DNA of 64,000 nt, taken from NCBI GenBank assembly GCA_031285405.1, contig JAITWH010000015.1:38826-102825 (forward strand). The letters run 5' to 3'. The DNA comes from Alistipes sp. (GTDB taxonomy: Bacteria; Bacteroidota; Bacteroidia; Bacteroidales; Rikenellaceae). Below are positions 41,864 through 50,082 of the stretch, in pieces. The stretch's first letter is position 1. Every line of letters begins with the position of its first letter. A program made the position numbers and the translations under genes. The notes beneath the pieces were generated by a model. That model was not told the origin of the DNA and made no database searches. It was given only the letters and a program-made list of their open reading frames with translations.

Positions 41864-42832
41864 TTATATCTCGTTCTTCGACAGGTCTATTGTGCGTTCG
41901 TCGCCCTTTTCGCGCTCGTAGTGCTTCAGCGGATTTTTCGACATCTCGGCGTAGGCGGCGCGATTCCGGAAGATGTCGATCGCGGTGTAGATCGCGTTGC
42001 GCATCGAGTCGGGGTTCGCCTCGCCCCTGCCCGCGATGTCGAACGCCGTGCCGTGGTCGGGACTCGTGCGCACCACCGGCAGCCCCGCCGTGAAGTTCAC
42101 CCCGTCGGGCGCGATCGCCTTGAACGGCGCAAGTCCCTGGTCGTGATACATCGCCAGCAGCGCGTCGTACTTGGTGTGGCCGCCCGACAGAAACAGTCCG
42201 TCCGCCGCCATGGGGCCGAACGCGAGGATACCCTCCGCCCATGCCTCCTCGACCGCGGGCCTGATGACCTCGATCTCGTCGGTGCCCATCATTCCGCCCT
42301 CGCCCGCGTGGGGGTTGAGCGCCAACACCGCTATGCGCGGAGCCACGATGCCGAAGTCGCGAGTGAGCGTGCGGCTCAGCGTGCGCAGCTTCTCGACGAT
42401 CTTCTCCTTCGAGATCGCTCCCGGGACATCCGCCAACGCCATGTGGGCCGTCACCAACGCCACCCGAAGAGAGTCGCTGCACATAATCATGACGGGCGCA
42501 GACTCTTTGCCGCCGAACTCGGCAGCCAGCCACTCCGTGTGTCCGCCGTAAGTCCAGCTATCCGAACGCGCGTTCTCCTTGCTGATGGGGGCGGTGACCA
42601 ACACGTCGATCTTGCCGGCGTGCAGATCGGCCGCCGCGTCGCGAAGCATCTTGACCGCCGCCGCGCCGCTCTCGGGTGTGGGAACCCCGGGCTCGAACTC
42701 TCCGGAGTACTTATACACCACGGGGGTGCACAGCTCGGCCATGCGCGGGTCGTCCAAAATCATCGCGACGATCTCGGGCCCGATGCCCGCCGGATCGCCC
42801 TGCGTTATCCCTACTTTTATTTTGTTTGCCAT
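41864..42832 (-). CDS. pdxA: 4-hydroxythreonine-4-phosphate dehydrogenase
   Basis: A 322-aa NAD-dependent enzyme of the DXP-dependent pyridoxal phosphate pathway. The start is typical (KVGITQGDPAGIGPEIV). VTAPISKENARSDSWTYGGHTEWLA, ALNPHAGEGGMMGTDE and MYHDQGLAPFKAIAPDGVNFTAGLPVVRTSPDHGTAFDIAG give the metal-binding His and Asp residues. Its own TAACTTTG box is at 42856-42863. The gene upstream encodes a PLP enzyme. Confidence 0.96.
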   Translation of the reverse strand: MANKIKVGITQGDPAGIGPEIVAMILDDPRMAELCTPVVYKYSGEFEPGVPTPESGAAAVKMLRDAAADLHAGKIDVLVTAPISKENARSDSWTYGGHTEWLAAEFGGKESAPVMIMCSDSLRVALVTAHMALADVPGAISKEKIVEKLRTLSRTLTRDFGIVAPRIAVLALNPHAGEGGMMGTDEIEVIRPAVEEAWAEGILAFGPMAADGLFLSGGHTKYDALLAMYHDQGLAPFKAIAPDGVNFTAGLPVVRTSPDHGTAFDIAGRGEANPDSMRNAIYTAIDIFRNRAAYAEMSKNPLKHYEREKGDERTIDLSKNEI

Positions 42833-42855
42833 AATACGCTATCTCTTCTAACCCA

Positions 42856-42863
42856 CAAAGTTA
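42856..42863 (-). promoter_or_regulatory. -7 box (TAACTTTG) for pdxA
   Basis: A minus-strand match 24 nt before the pdxA ATG. Confidence 0.55.
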
Positions 42864-42880
42864 GAAAAAACTTTCGGTAA

Positions 42881-44329
42881 TCACAGCGAATCGCCGAAAT
42901 CCTTGCGGAATTTCTCCATCAACCGGTGCGGCCAGTCGGTGGTGGGCTCCATCTTGCCCATGAAGAATCGCAGCACGCGCGGCTCGTAGGTCCACCTCAG
43001 TCCGCCGATCAGCTTGCGGTTGTCGTAGAGCCATTCGAGGCGGTCGATCACATAGTTGATCTGCGACAGAGTGAACACCCGTCGCGGCACCGCCAACCTC
43101 AGCAGCTCGACATCGGAGAGTACCTCCACCCCGTTTTCGTCCCTCACACTCGACATCGTGCCGCGCTCCATGCCGCGAATGCCGCCCGCCAGGAAGAGCG
43201 CCGAGGCTAAGGCCGCCGCCGGATATTGACTCTGCTTGAGGTGGTCGCAAAACTCCATCGCGTTGACGTGGGCGCCCAACACACCCGGAGGCGTCACCAT
43301 CGGAATGCCCTTCGATTCGGCAGTCTCCACCAGATACTTTATGAAGGTGGGACTCTGCGAGATCATCGTCTCGTCCAACGTTTCGTACAACCCGACTGCG
43401 ATCGCCTCGACCTCCCTCACCGACATGCCGCCGTAGGTCAGGAACCCCTCGAACAGCGGGATCATCACCTCCATCTTTTGGTACAGCTCGTGGCGGTTGG
43501 TGCAGATGCCGCCCCCGCGCGACGACGAGAGCTTGCGCGCCGAGAAGTAGACTATGTCGGCCAGCCCGGTCATCATCCTCAAAATGTCGCCCATCGAGTT
43601 CTCCATCCACTCCTTCTCGCGCTGCTTCACGAGGTATGCGTTCTCGCCGAGAAGGCTCGCGTCGAGCACCAGCATGATGCCGTACTTGTCGGCCACGCGC
43701 CTCACATCCATCATGTTGGAGATCGAGAATGGCTGCCCGCCGATCAGGTTGGTCGACGCCTCCATGCGGATGAAGGGAATTTTGTCGACCCCCGTCGCCT
43801 CGATGAAGGCGGTGAGCTTGTCGATATCCATGTTGCCCTTGAACGGGTTGTCGGACTTGAGCTCCAGCGCGTCGTCCTTCAGCAGCTCGACGATGCTTCC
43901 GCCCACCTCGGTGATGTGGGCCAACGTTGTGGTGAAGTGGTAGTTCATCGGCACGATCATGCCCGGCTTGACGAAGGTGCGCGCCAACACATTCTCCGCA
44001 GCGCGACCCTGATGTACGGGCAGCAGATATTTCTTGCCCAGCACATCTTCGACAGCCTTCTGCATCCTCACGAACGACTGCGAACCGGCGTAGGCGTCGT
44101 CGGCCCTCATCATTGCGGCCAACTGGTTGTCGCTCATCGCGTTGACGCCGCTGTCGGTGATCATGTCGAGGAACACGTCGGAGGTGCTCAACCCGAAAGT
44201 ATTGAAGCCCGCCTCCTTGAGCGCGTCCAGTCGACGTTCGACGGGAACCAGGTGCAGTTTCTGAACTATGCGAACCTTGTGGAGCTCCAGCGGGAGATCC
44301 TCGTTTTTGTAAAATTTGACGGTTGCCAT
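42881..44329 (-). CDS. tpl: Tryptophanase/tyrosine phenol-lyase family enzyme, tyrosine phenol-lyase-like
   Basis: A 482-aa PLP-dependent beta-eliminating lyase. Family signatures are DMITDSGVNAMSD, YLLPVHQGRAAENVL, VLDASLLGENA and the PLP lysine in YFSARK (Lys266). Three specificity positions look like tyrosine phenol-lyase rather than tryptophanase: Thr133 in HFTTT (Asp in E. coli TnaA), Arg389 in MERG, and Phe455 in VLRFF (His463 in TnaA). The expected reaction is tyrosine to phenol, pyruvate and ammonia. It is upstream of pdxA, whose pathway makes its cofactor. Tryptophanase remains possible, since only residues were compared. Confidence 0.85.
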   Translation of the reverse strand: MATVKFYKNEDLPLELHKVRIVQKLHLVPVERRLDALKEAGFNTFGLSTSDVFLDMITDSGVNAMSDNQLAAMMRADDAYAGSQSFVRMQKAVEDVLGKKYLLPVHQGRAAENVLARTFVKPGMIVPMNYHFTTTLAHITEVGGSIVELLKDDALELKSDNPFKGNMDIDKLTAFIEATGVDKIPFIRMEASTNLIGGQPFSISNMMDVRRVADKYGIMLVLDASLLGENAYLVKQREKEWMENSMGDILRMMTGLADIVYFSARKLSSSRGGGICTNRHELYQKMEVMIPLFEGFLTYGGMSVREVEAIAVGLYETLDETMISQSPTFIKYLVETAESKGIPMVTPPGVLGAHVNAMEFCDHLKQSQYPAAALASALFLAGGIRGMERGTMSSVRDENGVEVLSDVELLRLAVPRRVFTLSQINYVIDRLEWLYDNRKLIGGLRWTYEPRVLRFFMGKMEPTTDWPHRLMEKFRKDFGDSL

Positions 44330-44338
44330 TTTATTTAA

Positions 44339-44400
44339 GTGATTAGTGATCAGTGGTTAGTGGTTAGTGGTTAGTGCTACGCGAGTGTTACCTATGTAAC
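44339..44400. repeat. 7-bp-periodic GTTAGTG array plus GCTACGC and one GTTACCTATGTAAC hairpin
   Basis: GTGATTAGTGATCAGTGGTTAGTGG and following has a 7-bp period to 44376. It is followed by GCTACGC and by one GTGTTACCTATGTAAC unit that reaches the stop of the next gene. Three repeat families sit side by side. Confidence 0.65.
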
Positions 44401-45135
44401 TAAATCCGCCGCCGGCGTTCCGGCCCGTCGGAATTCAGAGCAGACTATCGCCGCGGCGACGGCGACGTTGAGCGACTCCGCCCCCGCACTCTCCGTGGGG
44501 TAGGGCGGAATGAATAGCCGTCGCGTCACCTGCTCCGCCACCCCGTCCGAGATGCCGCGCCCTTCGCTGCCCAGCACGATGATCCCCTCGTTCGAGAGCT
44601 TCGCGCCGTAGAGGTTCTCGCCCTCCAGAAAAGTCCCGAAAACGGGAGTTCCGATCTGCGGAATCAGCGTCGTCAAGTCACCATAGTGTACCCTCACCCT
44701 CACCAGCGCCCCCATCGTGGCCTGCACGACCTTGGGGTTGAAGCAGTCGGCCGAGTCGTCGCTGCACACCACGTCGCCGATGCCGAACCAGTCGGCCAGC
44801 CTGATGATCGTGCCCATGTTGCCCGGGTTTTGCACCCCGTCCAGAGCGAGCACCAAGCGCCCTCGCAAAGCCGTCGGGTCGAACTCGTGGCGCGGAATCT
44901 CCACCAACGCCAGACAGTCGGTCGGCGTCTTCAGGTGGCTCGCCCGCTCCATCTCCTTGGCCGTCGCCTGCTCGCCAGCTAACTCGCCGCCCCGCGAGAA
45001 TATCTTTCGCACCCGAAGCCCCGAAACCAACAGCTCGCCGACAAGTTTCGCCCCCTCGGCCACGAACAGCCCCGCCTCCAGGCGAGCCTGTTTGTCGCCC
45101 AACGAGCGTATCAGTTGTATCTCGGCCTTCGTCAT
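44392..45135 (-). CDS. TrmH/SpoU-family RNA 2'-O-ribose methyltransferase
   Basis: A 247-aa SPOUT-class enzyme. The ATG at 45135 (MTKAEIQLIRSLGDKQARLEAGLFVAEG) is the family start; the track start lies inside the next gene. The substrate-binding N-domain is followed by the knotted domain with LALDGVQNPGNMGTIIRLADWFGI, IIVLGSEGRGIS and SLNVAVAAAIVCSEF. The last nine residues (AGTPAADLVT) are encoded by an interspersed CGGAACGCCGG repeat. The methylated nucleotide is not known. It overlaps the exporter by ATGA. Confidence 0.92.
   Translation of the reverse strand: MTKAEIQLIRSLGDKQARLEAGLFVAEGAKLVGELLVSGLRVRKIFSRGGELAGEQATAKEMERASHLKTPTDCLALVEIPRHEFDPTALRGRLVLALDGVQNPGNMGTIIRLADWFGIGDVVCSDDSADCFNPKVVQATMGALVRVRVHYGDLTTLIPQIGTPVFGTFLEGENLYGAKLSNEGIIVLGSEGRGISDGVAEQVTRRLFIPPYPTESAGAESLNVAVAAAIVCSEFRRAGTPAADLVT
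44402..44423. repeat. GGCCGGAACGCCGGCGGCGGA repeat at the end of the methyltransferase gene
   Basis: A variant of the GTCGGAACGCCGAC palindrome, in frame but in a different frame from the dnaB and ygiQ copies (AGTPAAD). Confidence 0.65.
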
Positions 45136-46019
45136 GTCGTTCTTTTTTCGGCAAGCCACAATCCTCCCGCGATCAGCACGAGTCCGCACACCGCGATCCA
45201 GGTTATCCGCTCGCTCAGCACGAGCGCCGCCGCCGCCATCGTGAACACGGGGTTGAGGTAGATGTAGTTCGACGACGACACCACCCCGATCTCCTTCATC
45301 ACCCTGTTCCACACCGCGAAGCAGGCGAACGACGCGACGAGCCCCAAAAACAGCAGGTTGCTCCACACCGCCGGTTGCGTCAACACCGCCGGATGGTAGC
45401 CTGTGCCCGGCAGAACCAAAAATGGCAGCAGCGTCACGAGTCCCCAGAAAAAGACCTTTCGTGTGATGAACATCGTCGAGTAGCGTTCGCCCAGACCCCG
45501 CATCAGCACGCTGTACACCGCCCACGACAGCGCCGCGGCGATCGACAGAATGTCACCAACGGGGCTCAGCTCCAACACGAAGCTGCCGTTGAAGATTACC
45601 AACGCACTCCCCGCCAACGCCGCCGAGGTGCCCAACCAGAGCCTGCCGCCGACCCTCTCCCGCGGCCAGATAGCCCGCGACAGCAGCATCGTCCACACCG
45701 GCGCCGTGCACACCAACAGCGACACGTTGCTCGCCAGAGTCGTCTCCAGCGCGGTGTTCTCGGTGATGAAGTAGAGCGACCCCCCGGTGAACCCCACCGC
45801 CGCCATCAGCAGTTCGTCCTTCAGCGAGTCGGCCCACAGCTTGCGCCGCGGCGAGAATATCCAGATGGCGATGTAGGCCAGAATGAACCTGTACGTAAAT
45901 ATCTCAGCCGGCGAGAGCCCGCTCTGTATCAACACCTTGGTCGACACGAACGTTGTTCCCCACACGGCGATCGTCGCCACGGCGGCCACATGCCACCAGT
46001 ATTTGGCCGAGCGTACCAA
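45132..46019 (-). CDS. EamA-family drug/metabolite exporter
   Basis: A 295-aa inner-membrane transporter with two EamA repeats and about ten helices (IAVWGTTFVSTKVLIQSGLSPAEIFTYRFILAYIAIW; VSLLVCTAPVWTMLLSR; VVSSSNYIYLNPVFTMAAAALVLSE). The annotated start is TTG (46019) and no ATG is available before the first helix. It is coupled to the downstream methyltransferase gene by a 4-nt overlap. The substrate is unknown. It is similar in type to, but distinct from, the exporter at 36966. Confidence 0.88.
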   Translation of the reverse strand: MVRSAKYWWHVAAVATIAVWGTTFVSTKVLIQSGLSPAEIFTYRFILAYIAIWIFSPRRKLWADSLKDELLMAAVGFTGGSLYFITENTALETTLASNVSLLVCTAPVWTMLLSRAIWPRERVGGRLWLGTSAALAGSALVIFNGSFVLELSPVGDILSIAAALSWAVYSVLMRGLGERYSTMFITRKVFFWGLVTLLPFLVLPGTGYHPAVLTQPAVWSNLLFLGLVASFACFAVWNRVMKEIGVVSSSNYIYLNPVFTMAAAALVLSERITWIAVCGLVLIAGGLWLAEKRTT

Positions 46020-46072
46020 AAACTTTGCGATACCTTGAATAAAGGGCTCCCTTATAAATAAAGGTTACCCAT

Positions 46073-47014
46073 CTAAAATATAAATTGCGAGCTGATCTCG
46101 CGATAGCTGTACACCCTGTCGATCGTGTCGGCAAAGATGTCGGCCACACTCAACACGGTGAACTTGCTGTGATCCTCGCCCTGCTTCAGCGGAATGGTGT
46201 CGGTCACGATAACCTCCGACAGTGGGCTGGCGTTGATTCGGTCGTAGGCCGGGCCCGACAATACGGGATGGGTCGCCGCCGCGCGCACGCTCGCCGCACC
46301 CTTGTCCATCAACATTCGCGCGGCGAGGGTCAGCGTGCCTGCGGTGTCGATCAGGTCGTCGATGATCACCACGTTGCGCCCCTCGACGTCGCCGATGGCG
46401 GTGATTTTTGCAACCTCGTTGGGCTTCTCGCGCTGCTTGTGGCTGATGATCATCGGGGCCATCAGATGCTTCGAGTAGGCGCTGGCACGTTTCGCGCCAC
46501 CCATGTCCGGAGCGGCGATCGACAGATTCTCGATGCCGAGCGTCTCAAGATAGGGCACAAAAATTTTGCTGGCGTAGAGGTGGTCGACCGGAATGTCGAA
46601 AAATCCCTGAATCTGGTCGGCGTGCAGGTCGAGCGTCATCACCCTGTCTACCCCCGCCGCCTTGAGCAGGTTGGCCACAAGCTTGGCGCCGATCGACACC
46701 CTCGGGCGATCCTTGCGATCCTGCCTTGCCCAACCGAAGTAGGGGATCACCGCCACCACACGGTGGGCGCTTGCCCGTCGCGCGGCGTCGATCATGAGCA
46801 GCAGCTCCATCAGGTTGTCAGCCGGCGGCACGGTCGACTGAACGATGAACACGGTGCAACCGCGGATCGTCTCGTTGAAGGCCGGCTGGTATTCGCCGTC
46901 GTTGAAGCTGATGCAGGCCGACTCGCCCAACGTCGTGCGATACGACGCGGCGATCTTTTCGGCCAGAGGCCAGGAGTTTCTGCAAGAGAAAATTTTAAGA
47001 GTATGGTGTCCCAT
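46073..47014 (-). CDS. prs: Ribose-phosphate pyrophosphokinase
   Basis: A 313-aa enzyme making PRPP from ribose 5-phosphate and ATP, supplying upp and purine synthesis. The signatures are complete: FNDGEYQPAFNETIRGCTVFIVQST, YFGWARQDRKDRPRVSIGAKLVANLL, DLHADQIQGFFDIPVDHLYA and the PRPP loop VVIIDDLIDTAGTLTLAA. It follows engB by 4 nt on the same strand, so the two are probably co-transcribed. Confidence 0.97.
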   Translation of the reverse strand: MGHHTLKIFSCRNSWPLAEKIAASYRTTLGESACISFNDGEYQPAFNETIRGCTVFIVQSTVPPADNLMELLLMIDAARRASAHRVVAVIPYFGWARQDRKDRPRVSIGAKLVANLLKAAGVDRVMTLDLHADQIQGFFDIPVDHLYASKIFVPYLETLGIENLSIAAPDMGGAKRASAYSKHLMAPMIISHKQREKPNEVAKITAIGDVEGRNVVIIDDLIDTAGTLTLAARMLMDKGAASVRAAATHPVLSGPAYDRINASPLSEVIVTDTIPLKQGEDHSKFTVLSVADIFADTIDRVYSYREISSQFIF

Positions 47015-47018
47015 TCTG

Positions 47019-47657
47019 TTATGTTAAGTGTTGTTCAATAAAATCCAATATCTCGTCGCGGCCGCTCCGCTGCTCCGACGACGTCACGAACATGGGCGGC
47101 AACTCGTCCCACTGCTTCAGCAGCGCCTCGCGGTAGTTCGCGATGTTTGTCGACAGGGCGTTCGTGCCCAACTTGTCGGCCTTGGTGAAGACCACCCCGA
47201 AGGGTACCCCCTCCTCGCCCAGCATCGTCATGAACTCCATGTCGACCCTCTGCGGCTCGTGGCGCACGTCGACCAACACGAACAGAAACCAGAGCCCCTC
47301 GGCCTTGGTCACATAGTCCGTGATCAGCTTGTCGAACCCCGCGCGCACAGCCTTCGACGCGCGCGCGTAGCCGTAGCCCGGCAGGTCGACCAAGTACCAT
47401 GGCGACTCGCCCGTCTGTTTCGCACCCCCTCCGCTCGCCTGTTTCGGCCCGCCTCCCACTAAAAAGTGGTTGATCAGGCGCGTCTTGCCGGGCGTGCCGG
47501 AGACCTTCGCGAGTCCTTTCTGGCCGGTGAGCATGTTGATGAGCGACGATTTGCCCACGTTGCTGCGCCCGATGAAGGCGAACTCGCGCAGCCCTTCGCG
47601 CGGAATCTGCGAGAGCTTCTGCGAACTGAATGCAAACTTTGCCGACGATATATTCAT
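47019..47657 (-). CDS. engB: Ribosome biogenesis GTPase EngB/YsxC
   Basis: A 212-aa GTPase needed for 50S assembly. The ATG at 47657 (MNISSAKFAFSSQKLSQIP) is right; the track ORF runs back through the rubredoxin gene. G1 is GRSNVGKSSL, G2 TRLINHF, G3 DLPGYGYA and G4 TKAD. Between G2 and G3 there is an extra loop (VGGGPKQASGGGAKQTGES) built from a direct repeat, where other EngB proteins have a few residues. A TACCTTTG box is at 47667-47674. Confidence 0.95.
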   Translation of the reverse strand: MNISSAKFAFSSQKLSQIPREGLREFAFIGRSNVGKSSLINMLTGQKGLAKVSGTPGKTRLINHFLVGGGPKQASGGGAKQTGESPWYLVDLPGYGYARASKAVRAGFDKLITDYVTKAEGLWFLFVLVDVRHEPQRVDMEFMTMLGEEGVPFGVVFTKADKLGTNALSTNIANYREALLKQWDELPPMFVTSSEQRSGRDEILDFIEQHLT

Positions 47658-47666
47658 ATTCGCCGG

Positions 47667-47674
47667 CAAAGGTA
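47667..47674 (-). promoter_or_regulatory. -7 box (TACCTTTG) for engB-prs
   Basis: A minus-strand match ending 10 nt before the engB ATG. Confidence 0.5.
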
Positions 47675-47695
47675 CGAAATTATCCCGCGTTCCGA

Positions 47696-47857
47696 CTACT
47701 CGGTGGGCGAGAAATCGCTCTTCGATGCGCCGCACACAGGGCACGACCAGTCGTCGGGAATATCCTCGAAAGCGGTTCCGGCGGCCACGCCGCTGTCGGG
47801 GTCTCCCACGGCGGGATCGTACTCCCAGCCGCAAACGTCACATTTGTACTTTGCCAT
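47696..47857 (-). CDS. Rubredoxin
   Basis: A 53-aa protein missing from the ORF track, translated [53 protein letters not shown]. The two CxxCG knuckles (KCDVCGW and SCPVCGA) bind one iron, and [20 protein letters not shown] and the FSP end are classical. Rubredoxins donate electrons to oxygen- or peroxide-detoxifying enzymes in anaerobes. The gene has its own upstream region: the TTAGTTATATAACTAA palindrome lies 44 bp before the ATG. It follows purB. Confidence 0.95.
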   Translation of the reverse strand: MAKYKCDVCGWEYDPAVGDPDSGVAAGTAFEDIPDDWSCPVCGASKSDFSPTE

Positions 47858-47867
47858 AATCGTTGAG

Positions 47868-47886
47868 TTTTAAATAACTTCTTATC
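47868..47886. repeat. Third TAAGAAGTTrTTTAAA motif
   Basis: TTTTAAATAACTTCTTATCG, between the rubredoxin ATG and its putative operator. It resembles the arms of the 1300-1468 element and could be part of the promoter. Confidence 0.4.
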
Positions 47887-47889
47887 GTA

Positions 47890-47927
47890 TAACTATAAAT
47901 TTAGTTATATAACTAAGTTCTTAGTTG
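47890..47927 (-). promoter_or_regulatory. Putative operator: TTAGTTATATAACTAA palindrome upstream of the rubredoxin gene
   Basis: Two 18-bp palindromes spaced 20 bp apart (47890-47907 and 47910-47927) share the central 16-mer TTAGTTATATAACTAA (47901-47916). The 16-mer is identical to that in front of hflX and at nearly the same distance from the start codon. Confidence 0.55.
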
Positions 47928-47942
47928 AAGCCTCCGGCCCCT

Positions 47943-49292
47943 CTAAAACATCATCCCCGTGTAGGTGCGGGGCGAGAGTGCGCGGAGCTCCTCCTTCACC
48001 CGTTCGCTCACGTCGAGTCCCTCGATGAACTCGGCCATCGCCTCGCGCGTGATCGGTTTGCCGGTGCGCGTCAACGCCTTCAGCGCCTCGTAGGGCGAGG
48101 GGTACATCTCGCGCCGCAGGATCGTCTGAATGCCCTCGGCGATCACAGCCCAGTTGCCGTCGAGGTCGCGGTCGATGGCGTCGACGTTGAGCACAAGTTT
48201 GCCCAACCCCTTGAGGATCGAGCGGAACGCGATCACAGTGTGGGCCAGCGGCACTCCCGTGTTGCGCAGCACCGTCGAGTCGGTGAGGTCGCGTTGCAGA
48301 CGAGAGACCGGCAGCTTGGCCGACAGATGTTCGAATATCGCATTTGCCATGCCAAGATTTCCCTCAGCGTTCTCGAAGTCGATCGGATTGACCTTGTGCG
48401 GCATGGCCGACGAACCCACCTCGCCCGCCACGACCCGCTGCTTGAAGTAGTCCATCGAGATGTAGGTCCACACGTCGCGGCAGAAGTCTACAAGGATCGT
48501 GTTGATGCGTTTGAAGGTGTCGAAGATGGCGGCGATGTTGTCGTAGTGCTCGATCTGGGTCGTGTAGCGGCTGCGTGTCAAATGTAACACTTCGCTCACG
48601 AAACGGTCGGCGAACGCCACCCAGTCGATCGACGGATAGGCGGCGTAGTGGGCGTTGAAGTTGCCCGTCGCACCGCCGAACTTGGCCGGCGCAGGGACGT
48701 CGCGCAACATCTGAATCTGCTTTTCCAACCTCTCGACGTAGACCATCATCTCCTTGCCCAGACGTGTTGGGGAGGCGGGCTGGCCGTGAGTGCGCGCCAA
48801 CAGCGGCACGTTCTCCCACTCGCGGGCCATGCCGCGCAGACGCTCCAGCAGCTCGCCGATCAGCGGATAGTAGACGCCGTGGGCCGCCTCGCGAATCGAG
48901 TAGGGGGTGGCGGTGTTGTTGATATCCTGCGAGGTGAGGCCGAAGTGGACGAACTCCTTGTAGTCGCCCAGCCCCAGCTCGTCCATCTTCTCCTTGATGA
49001 GGTACTCCACTGCCTTGACGTCGTGGTTGGTCGTGCGCTCGATCTCCTTGACTCTCAGCGCGTCCTTGATCTCGAAGTTCTGGTAGATCGCCCTCAGGTC
49101 GGCGAAGTTCTTCTCCCTGATGTGTGCCAGCTGGGGCAGCGGGATTCCGCACAGGGCGATGAAGTATTCGACCTCGACCAGCACGCGGTAGCGAATCAGC
49201 GCGTACTCCGAGAAGTAGTCGTCTAAAGGTAACGATGCGTCGCGGTACCGGCCGTCGATGGGCGATATCGCTGTGATTTTTGTCAGTTCCAT
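47943..49292 (-). CDS. purB: Adenylosuccinate lyase
   Basis: A 449-aa enzyme of the fumarase/aspartase superfamily with two roles in purine synthesis: cleaving SAICAR and adenylosuccinate. The ATG at 49292 (MELTKITAISPIDGRYRD) is the family start; the track ORF starts 88 codons too early. HFGLTSQDINNTATPYSIREA, ARTHGQPASPTRLGKEM, KFGGATGNFNAH and the signature loop SSAMPHKVNPIDFENAEG are all present. It is divergent from the plug-protein pair. Confidence 0.96.
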   Translation of the reverse strand: MELTKITAISPIDGRYRDASLPLDDYFSEYALIRYRVLVEVEYFIALCGIPLPQLAHIREKNFADLRAIYQNFEIKDALRVKEIERTTNHDVKAVEYLIKEKMDELGLGDYKEFVHFGLTSQDINNTATPYSIREAAHGVYYPLIGELLERLRGMAREWENVPLLARTHGQPASPTRLGKEMMVYVERLEKQIQMLRDVPAPAKFGGATGNFNAHYAAYPSIDWVAFADRFVSEVLHLTRSRYTTQIEHYDNIAAIFDTFKRINTILVDFCRDVWTYISMDYFKQRVVAGEVGSSAMPHKVNPIDFENAEGNLGMANAIFEHLSAKLPVSRLQRDLTDSTVLRNTGVPLAHTVIAFRSILKGLGKLVLNVDAIDRDLDGNWAVIAEGIQTILRREMYPSPYEALKALTRTGKPITREAMAEFIEGLDVSERVKEELRALSPRTYTGMMF

Positions 49293-49317
49293 TTCGCGAA
49301 GATAGTGAATTTTTTTG

Positions 49318-49325
49318 TATCTTTG
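49318..49325 (+). promoter_or_regulatory. -7 box (TATCTTTG) for the plug-protein pair
   Basis: A perfect match with a 25-nt spacing to the ATG at 49351. Confidence 0.65.
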
Positions 49326-49350
49326 CAGCATACCTAAAACATAACCGATT

Positions 49351-50049
49351 ATGAAACGATTACTGTTACTCTCGGTATTTGCGGCTTTGATCTTTTCCGC
49401 CGCGGCGCAGCAACGCAATCTCAAACTGATGGTTAGGAACGCTCGCGGGCGAGTGATGCGCAACGTGGAGATGGCGACCCAGGTCAAGGGGGCCGACCGG
49501 ATGGAGCCGCTCGACAGATTTGGCAACAAGTTCTTCAGCGTGACCGACGCCGACACGCTCGTGCTGATGGCGGGGGCGTCGATCTACGAGTTTCCCGTGT
49601 CGGGCTACGACTCGATGGTGGTCGTGTTTCGCAACAGTCGCAAGATCGCCGGCGTGATGTCGCGCGAGGGTAGCGGCGAGGTGATCGACACAGGCTACGG
49701 CACATTTTCGCGTCGCGCCGCCACCTCGGCCGTCAGCTCGATCGACATGGAGGATGCCTACTCATACTCGACCCTGAGGGAGTATATCGAGGGGCGGGTG
49801 TCGGGGGTGTCGTTCAACTCCAACGGCGAGATCGTCATCCGCGGCGGCATCAACTCGCTGTCGGGCGGCAGCAACGAACCCCTTGTGGTTGTCGACGGGA
49901 CGCCCACCTCGTTTGCCGTGGCCAACGAGTCGATCCATCCCAACAGCGTCACCTCGATATCTGTACTGAAGGATGCCTCCTCGGCGGCGATATATGGCAC
50001 TCGCGGGGGTAACGGAGTGGTGGTCATTACCACTCGGGGGCGGGAGTGA
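49351..50049 (+). CDS. Secreted barrel-less TonB plug-domain protein 1
   Basis: A 232-aa protein with a signal peptide (MKRLLLLSVFAALIFSAAAQ). Residues 21-105 resemble a small beta domain of the CarboxypepD-reg type. Residues 110-232 are a SusC-type TonB plug: IDTGYGTFSRRAATSAVSSI, LREYIEGRVSGVSFNSNGEIVIRGG, EPLVVVDGTP and VLKDASSAAIYGTRGGNGVVVITTRG. The protein stops exactly where a receptor barrel would begin, and no barrel remnant follows. It pairs with the paralogue 33 bp downstream. Function unknown; see findings. Confidence 0.85.
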   Translation: MKRLLLLSVFAALIFSAAAQQRNLKLMVRNARGRVMRNVEMATQVKGADRMEPLDRFGNKFFSVTDADTLVLMAGASIYEFPVSGYDSMVVVFRNSRKIAGVMSREGSGEVIDTGYGTFSRRAATSAVSSIDMEDAYSYSTLREYIEGRVSGVSFNSNGEIVIRGGINSLSGGSNEPLVVVDGTPTSFAVANESIHPNSVTSISVLKDASSAAIYGTRGGNGVVVITTRGRE

Positions 50050-50082
50050 TTTTTTCTTTTAACCCTTTAAAATGTTGCTGCG

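Noticed and set aside
41921-44338. Long plus-strand ORFs opposite pdxA and the lyase
   Set aside because: Both are antisense to strongly conserved enzymes and have shadow-like composition.
47658-47834. N-terminal extension of engB in the ORF track
   Set aside because: This stretch is the rubredoxin gene read in another frame; EngB starts at 47657.
49293-49556. N-terminal extension of purB in the ORF track
   Set aside because: It covers the divergent promoter and the start of the plug-protein gene.
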